From positions 1 to 56,644 of the forward strand of contig NZ_JALSKT010000055.1 in assembly GCF_026988655.1 (NCBI RefSeq): a stretch of 56,644 nucleotides of DNA. The letters are read 5' to 3'. A program made the translations under genes and the position numbers. Origin of the DNA: Sulfurimonas sp. (GTDB lineage: Bacteria > Campylobacterota > Campylobacteria > Campylobacterales > Sulfurimonadaceae). Below the pieces are notes generated by a model that worked only from the letters and a program-made list of their open reading frames with translations, ran no database searches and had not been told where the DNA came from. Below are positions 54,207 to 56,644 of this stretch, piece by piece (position 1 is the stretch's first letter; each line of letters starts with the position of its first letter).

Positions 54207-55766
54207 ATGAATAAAGAACTCCAAACGGTATTTCACTACCATGAATCAACAAAACACTCTCAACAGCGATATGCAAAATCCTTAGGCTATATGGATTGGG
54301 CTACACAACCTGATCCTTTTAGAAGTTACAAAGGTACGCAAAAAACTATGCTTCCACTAAGTTTGCAAAATCCTACACCCCCCTACTCCCTGCTCGATGA
54401 AGAACTACCAGCAGCACCCTTACTACTAGAATCCATTTCTCAACTTCTGCAATTTTCTTTAGGCATTGCTGCTTGGAAAATTTCTGGTGAGAATTCCTGG
54501 GCTGTACGCTGCAATGCCTCTAGTGGAAATCTCCAACCTACTGAGTCCTACCTAGTACTGCCACCTATGGCAGATGAATCTTTATGCACAATCTCACACT
54601 ATGCACCTAAAGATCATTCTCTCGAACGTTTAACTGCGTTTAAAAGTGGTTTTTTTGATACTTTGCCAAAAGAGAGTTTTCTTATAGGACTCTCAAGTAT
54701 TGCATGGCGTGAAGCATGGAAATATGGAGAAAGAGCATTTCGCTACGTGCAACTCGATGCAGGTCATGCCTGGCAAGCACTTGTAGTTTCTGCTAAAATG
54801 CTTGGCTGGAAAATCACACGCCTTGACAATATATCTGACACCTCAATAGTACGCTTATTAGGACTAAATCAAACAAGCCGTTTTTTTGAAGATGAAGCAC
54901 CTGATATGCTTCTTGTAGTCTCCAAAAAAAATCTATCTCCTTCTTTAGATATTTCAGCACTTTTAAAAAGCTTACCTGAGCAGTACGAAGGCATCGCCAA
55001 TAAACTCAGCCCATCCATGTACGACTGGCAAGTCATAACTGAAGTAGAAAAAGCGACTGCAGTAATGCAAATACCACACAAACGTACTTCTGAGTGCAAG
55101 GTTCATAGAGAGCCAACACGAGAATCTAAAGAAGTCGTACTTAAACGTAGAAGTATTCATGTTATGGATAAAGAAGAGTCTCTAATCACTAAAGAGCAGT
55201 TTCATACAATCTTAAACGCAGTAAACTGTTCTCTTGATGGAAAAATAAACGCAGCACACTTGGCGATCTTTGTTCATAGAGTACAAGAGTATTCTCAAGG
55301 TTTGTATATACTTGTTCGTGATGAAAATGACTTAGAAAATCTTAAAAAAGAGTGTAATGCAAGTTTTTTATGGGAAAAAACAGACCTAAACAATCTTTAC
55401 ATACTAGATATGCTAGATTATAGAGCTGCCTCAAAAACTATCAGTTGCAATCAAGACATTGCAAGTGATGGTGCTTTTTCACTCGGTATGATATGCAAAT
55501 ATTCAGATGAACTGCTGCAATATAATGCACATAGATATAAGGAGCTTTACTGGGAGTGTGGAAGAGTAGGACAACAACTCTATCTAGAAGCAACTTCTTT
55601 AGGACTCTCAGGTACTGGAATAGGTTGTTTTTTAGATGACTTAATGAACAATAATGTATTAGGCTTAAAAAATAACACCTACCAAAGCTTCTACCATTTC
55701 ACTGTAGGTGTTGGTTATGTTGATAGTAGAATTCAAACGAAGTCAGCTTATCAAAATAGAGTATAA
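54207..55766 (+). CDS. SagB-type FMN oxidoreductase with two nitroreductase-like halves
   Basis: The 519-residue protein has an N-terminal half with SSGNLQPTESYLVLP and a C-terminal half with GLSGTGIGCFLDD, each recalling the nitroreductase fold used by SagB/ThcOx. These enzymes oxidise azolines in peptide natural products, but stand-alone tandem forms exist with no precursor peptide or cyclodehydratase, as here: no YcaO, precursor or protease gene is nearby. Function is therefore open. Motif copies at 54633, 55214 and 55247. Confidence 0.8.
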   Translation: MNKELQTVFHYHESTKHSQQRYAKSLGYMDWATQPDPFRSYKGTQKTMLPLSLQNPTPPYSLLDEELPAAPLLLESISQLLQFSLGIAAWKISGENSWAVRCNASSGNLQPTESYLVLPPMADESLCTISHYAPKDHSLERLTAFKSGFFDTLPKESFLIGLSSIAWREAWKYGERAFRYVQLDAGHAWQALVVSAKMLGWKITRLDNISDTSIVRLLGLNQTSRFFEDEAPDMLLVVSKKNLSPSLDISALLKSLPEQYEGIANKLSPSMYDWQVITEVEKATAVMQIPHKRTSECKVHREPTRESKEVVLKRRSIHVMDKEESLITKEQFHTILNAVNCSLDGKINAAHLAIFVHRVQEYSQGLYILVRDENDLENLKKECNASFLWEKTDLNNLYILDMLDYRAASKTISCNQDIASDGAFSLGMICKYSDELLQYNAHRYKELYWECGRVGQQLYLEATSLGLSGTGIGCFLDDLMNNNVLGLKNNTYQSFYHFTVGVGYVDSRIQTKSAYQNRV

Positions 55767-55807
55767 TAAACTTTTAAAGAGACTCAAATAAAAGAAGGAG
55801 TTGTAAA

Positions 55808-56035
55808 ATGGTAACTTTTATCAAAACAATGATGGACTAGCTTTTAAAAAAAGAGCAAGAAGCTGCAGCTAACTGCTATATAGATGTTCAAGAGGTGAAA
55901 AAACAAATTGATATTCTTGAAACAAAAAGAGCTGAGCTTAAAAAAAAGTATGAAGAAGAAGATGCAGAGTTCGCATATATTTTAAGCAGACTAAGATTGA
56001 TAGAAGCTAATGCTGCTAAATGTGAGAGAAAGTAA
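55808..56035 (+). pseudogene. Small coiled-coil protein gene with an in-frame amber codon at position 11
   Basis: ATG 55808 follows AAGGAG at a good distance, and the frame reads MVTFIKTMMD, TAG (55838-55840), then LLKKEQEAAANCYIDVQEVK and a heptad-rich helix to a TAA at 56033. The whole 75-codon frame keeps coding character after the stop. One base change from CAG (Gln) or TGG (Trp) would give TAG. I take it as a nonsense mutation; suppression or an unseen internal start are alternatives. It lies next to a broken EI24 gene. Confidence 0.6.
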
Positions 56036-56036
56036 G

Positions 56037-56524
56037 ATGCAAAATATCATAGAGTCTATAATATTTGCTTTTAGTCATACCTACTTGGTTTTTATTTTAT
56101 TTATAATGCTATTACAGTTTCTCTACTGTTTACATCAAGCTTTTTTAGTGAAAAACTTCTTACAGACATTCAAGAGAAAGAGTTTCCTTATGAACCACTT
56201 TTAGAAGAAGATGAAATAAAAACCAGTGAACATAGAATAAAAGATTTTTTCATTTATATTGTTGCTTCTATTGTTGTATTTCCTCTTCTTTTCATTCCTG
56301 TGTTAAATTTTATTATTCAAATGTCATTATGGGTTTGGTTAATTAAAGATACATTTGTTAATGATGCTGCAGTTTTAGTTATCAAGAAAGAAAAAAGGGA
56401 AGCACTCTCTCAATATAAAGCAGGATTTATAACTATCAGTGGCATTACTGCACTGTTTAACTTTTTACCTGTATTAAATATTTTTGGACCGTTCTTTGGT
56501 GAGATTGCTATGTTTAATTATTAG
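56037..56524 (+). pseudogene. EI24 family membrane protein, N-terminally deleted, frameshifted and cut by an insertion sequence
   Basis: The frame from ATG 56037 gives MQNIIESIIFAFSHTYLVFI and soon goes off; after a shift near 56073 the second frame reads YLLGFYFIYNAITVSLLFTS, then a charged loop and membrane helices up to FGPFFGEIAMFNY at 56521. This resembles the EI24 family, but some 70 N-terminal residues are missing and the C-terminus stops in the first bases of the IS. So the gene has at least three lesions and is not functional. Confidence 0.65.
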
Positions 56525-56644
56525 ACTTCTTGCATAACCCATTAATCCACCTGAAAACCTCTATCAAAATTGATTAAAGCGCAAATGAGATTAAACCTCA
56601 AACCAAATCGTTTTCTACGGTTACGATATTTATGAGCAACTATT
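56524..56644 (-). mobile_element. IS5-type insertion sequence, 3' end only (runs off the window)
   Basis: On the minus strand from 56644 the frame reads IVAHKYRNRRKRFGLRFNLI, then a short tail to a stop at 56542-56544. HKYRNRRKRFGLRFNLI is typical of the C-terminus of IS5 family transposases. The sequence GACTTCTTGCATAA at 56524-56537 is a plausible terminal inverted repeat. The element appears to have inserted in the end of the EI24 gene. Confidence 0.75.

Noticed and set aside
54207-55766. Thiazole/oxazole peptide biosynthesis cluster
   Set aside because: Only the oxidoreductase-like gene is present; no YcaO, precursor peptide or protease nearby.
55838-55840. Pyrrolysine (TAG) recoding
   Set aside because: No pyl genes are visible and Campylobacterota are not known to use it; a nonsense mutation next to another pseudogene is simpler.

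Overview
The window looks like chromosome from a Campylobacterota (Epsilonproteobacteria) member, most like a sulfur-oxidising Sulfurimonas or close relative. The grounds are low GC (about 35-36% by eye), the flgB-flgC-fliE-pbpB order known from Campylobacter, dnaB next to a short comEC as in Helicobacter, a Helicobacter PgbA-like secreted protein, rpoB and rpoC adjacent and overlapping by 8 bp, and several proteins with the look of free-living Sulfurimonas (PAS/GGDEF sensor, OprC/NosA-type copper receptor). The genus call is inference; the phylum call is firm.

Layout. 0.1-9.7 kb: a frameshifted PAS sensor gene, rsmG with two small followers, an NlpC/P60 lipoprotein, alr, an agmatine deiminase family gene, a PAS-GGDEF cyclase, and a probable copper group (205-aa membrane-anchored protein, TonB-dependent copper receptor, DUF2202 lipoprotein) whose two large genes share an 11-bp-phased direct repeat upstream. 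9.7-20.6 kb: an AlkC-like repair protein, ispG, dnaB interrupted by a 344-residue intein in the Walker A loop, comEC, yihY, glcD, a PgbA-like protein, an M23 peptidase and a Nudix hydrolase. 20.6-24.3 kb: priA, two tiny membrane proteins and three type IV pilin-like prepilins. 24.5-30.9 kb: a sigma-54-driven flgBC-fliE-ftsI operon, panC, prfB, bpt and a coiled-coil exported protein. 31.1-48.8 kb, all on the minus strand: tRNA Thr-Tyr-Gly-Thr, tuf, rpmG, tRNA-Trp, secE, nusG, rplKAJL, rpoBC, rpsL, rpsG and fusA, started by a perfect-consensus sigma-70 promoter. 48.9-56.6 kb: yaaA, a TrmH-family methyltransferase, a thioredoxin-fold protein, a 270-bp palindromic element, an AEC permease, a lysine-rich histone H1-like protein, a small HTH-like protein, selO, a SagB-type oxidoreductase and, at the end, a decayed stretch (a gene with an in-frame amber codon, a broken EI24 gene and the edge of an IS5-type insertion sequence).

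The most striking signal is not a gene. The 8-mer AAACGCAG/CTGCGTTT (extended consensus YAAACGCAGY) occurs 42 times by my count where 1-2 are expected. Copies are split evenly between strands, sit almost entirely inside genes, include five in comEC (two forming a 12-bp hairpin), and are absent from the 10.8 kb ribosomal/rpoB/tuf block. This resembles the uptake signal sequences of Neisseria and Haemophilus. I know of no such sequence described for Campylobacterota. With comEC and three pilin-like genes in the same window, a DNA-uptake role is the leading hypothesis, but it is not proven here.

Other mobile or selfish DNA: the dnaB intein with a LAGLIDADG endonuclease, two copies of a ~130-bp MITE-like repeat (one flanked by a 10-bp direct repeat), the 270-bp terminal-inverted-repeat element, and the partial insertion sequence at the right edge.
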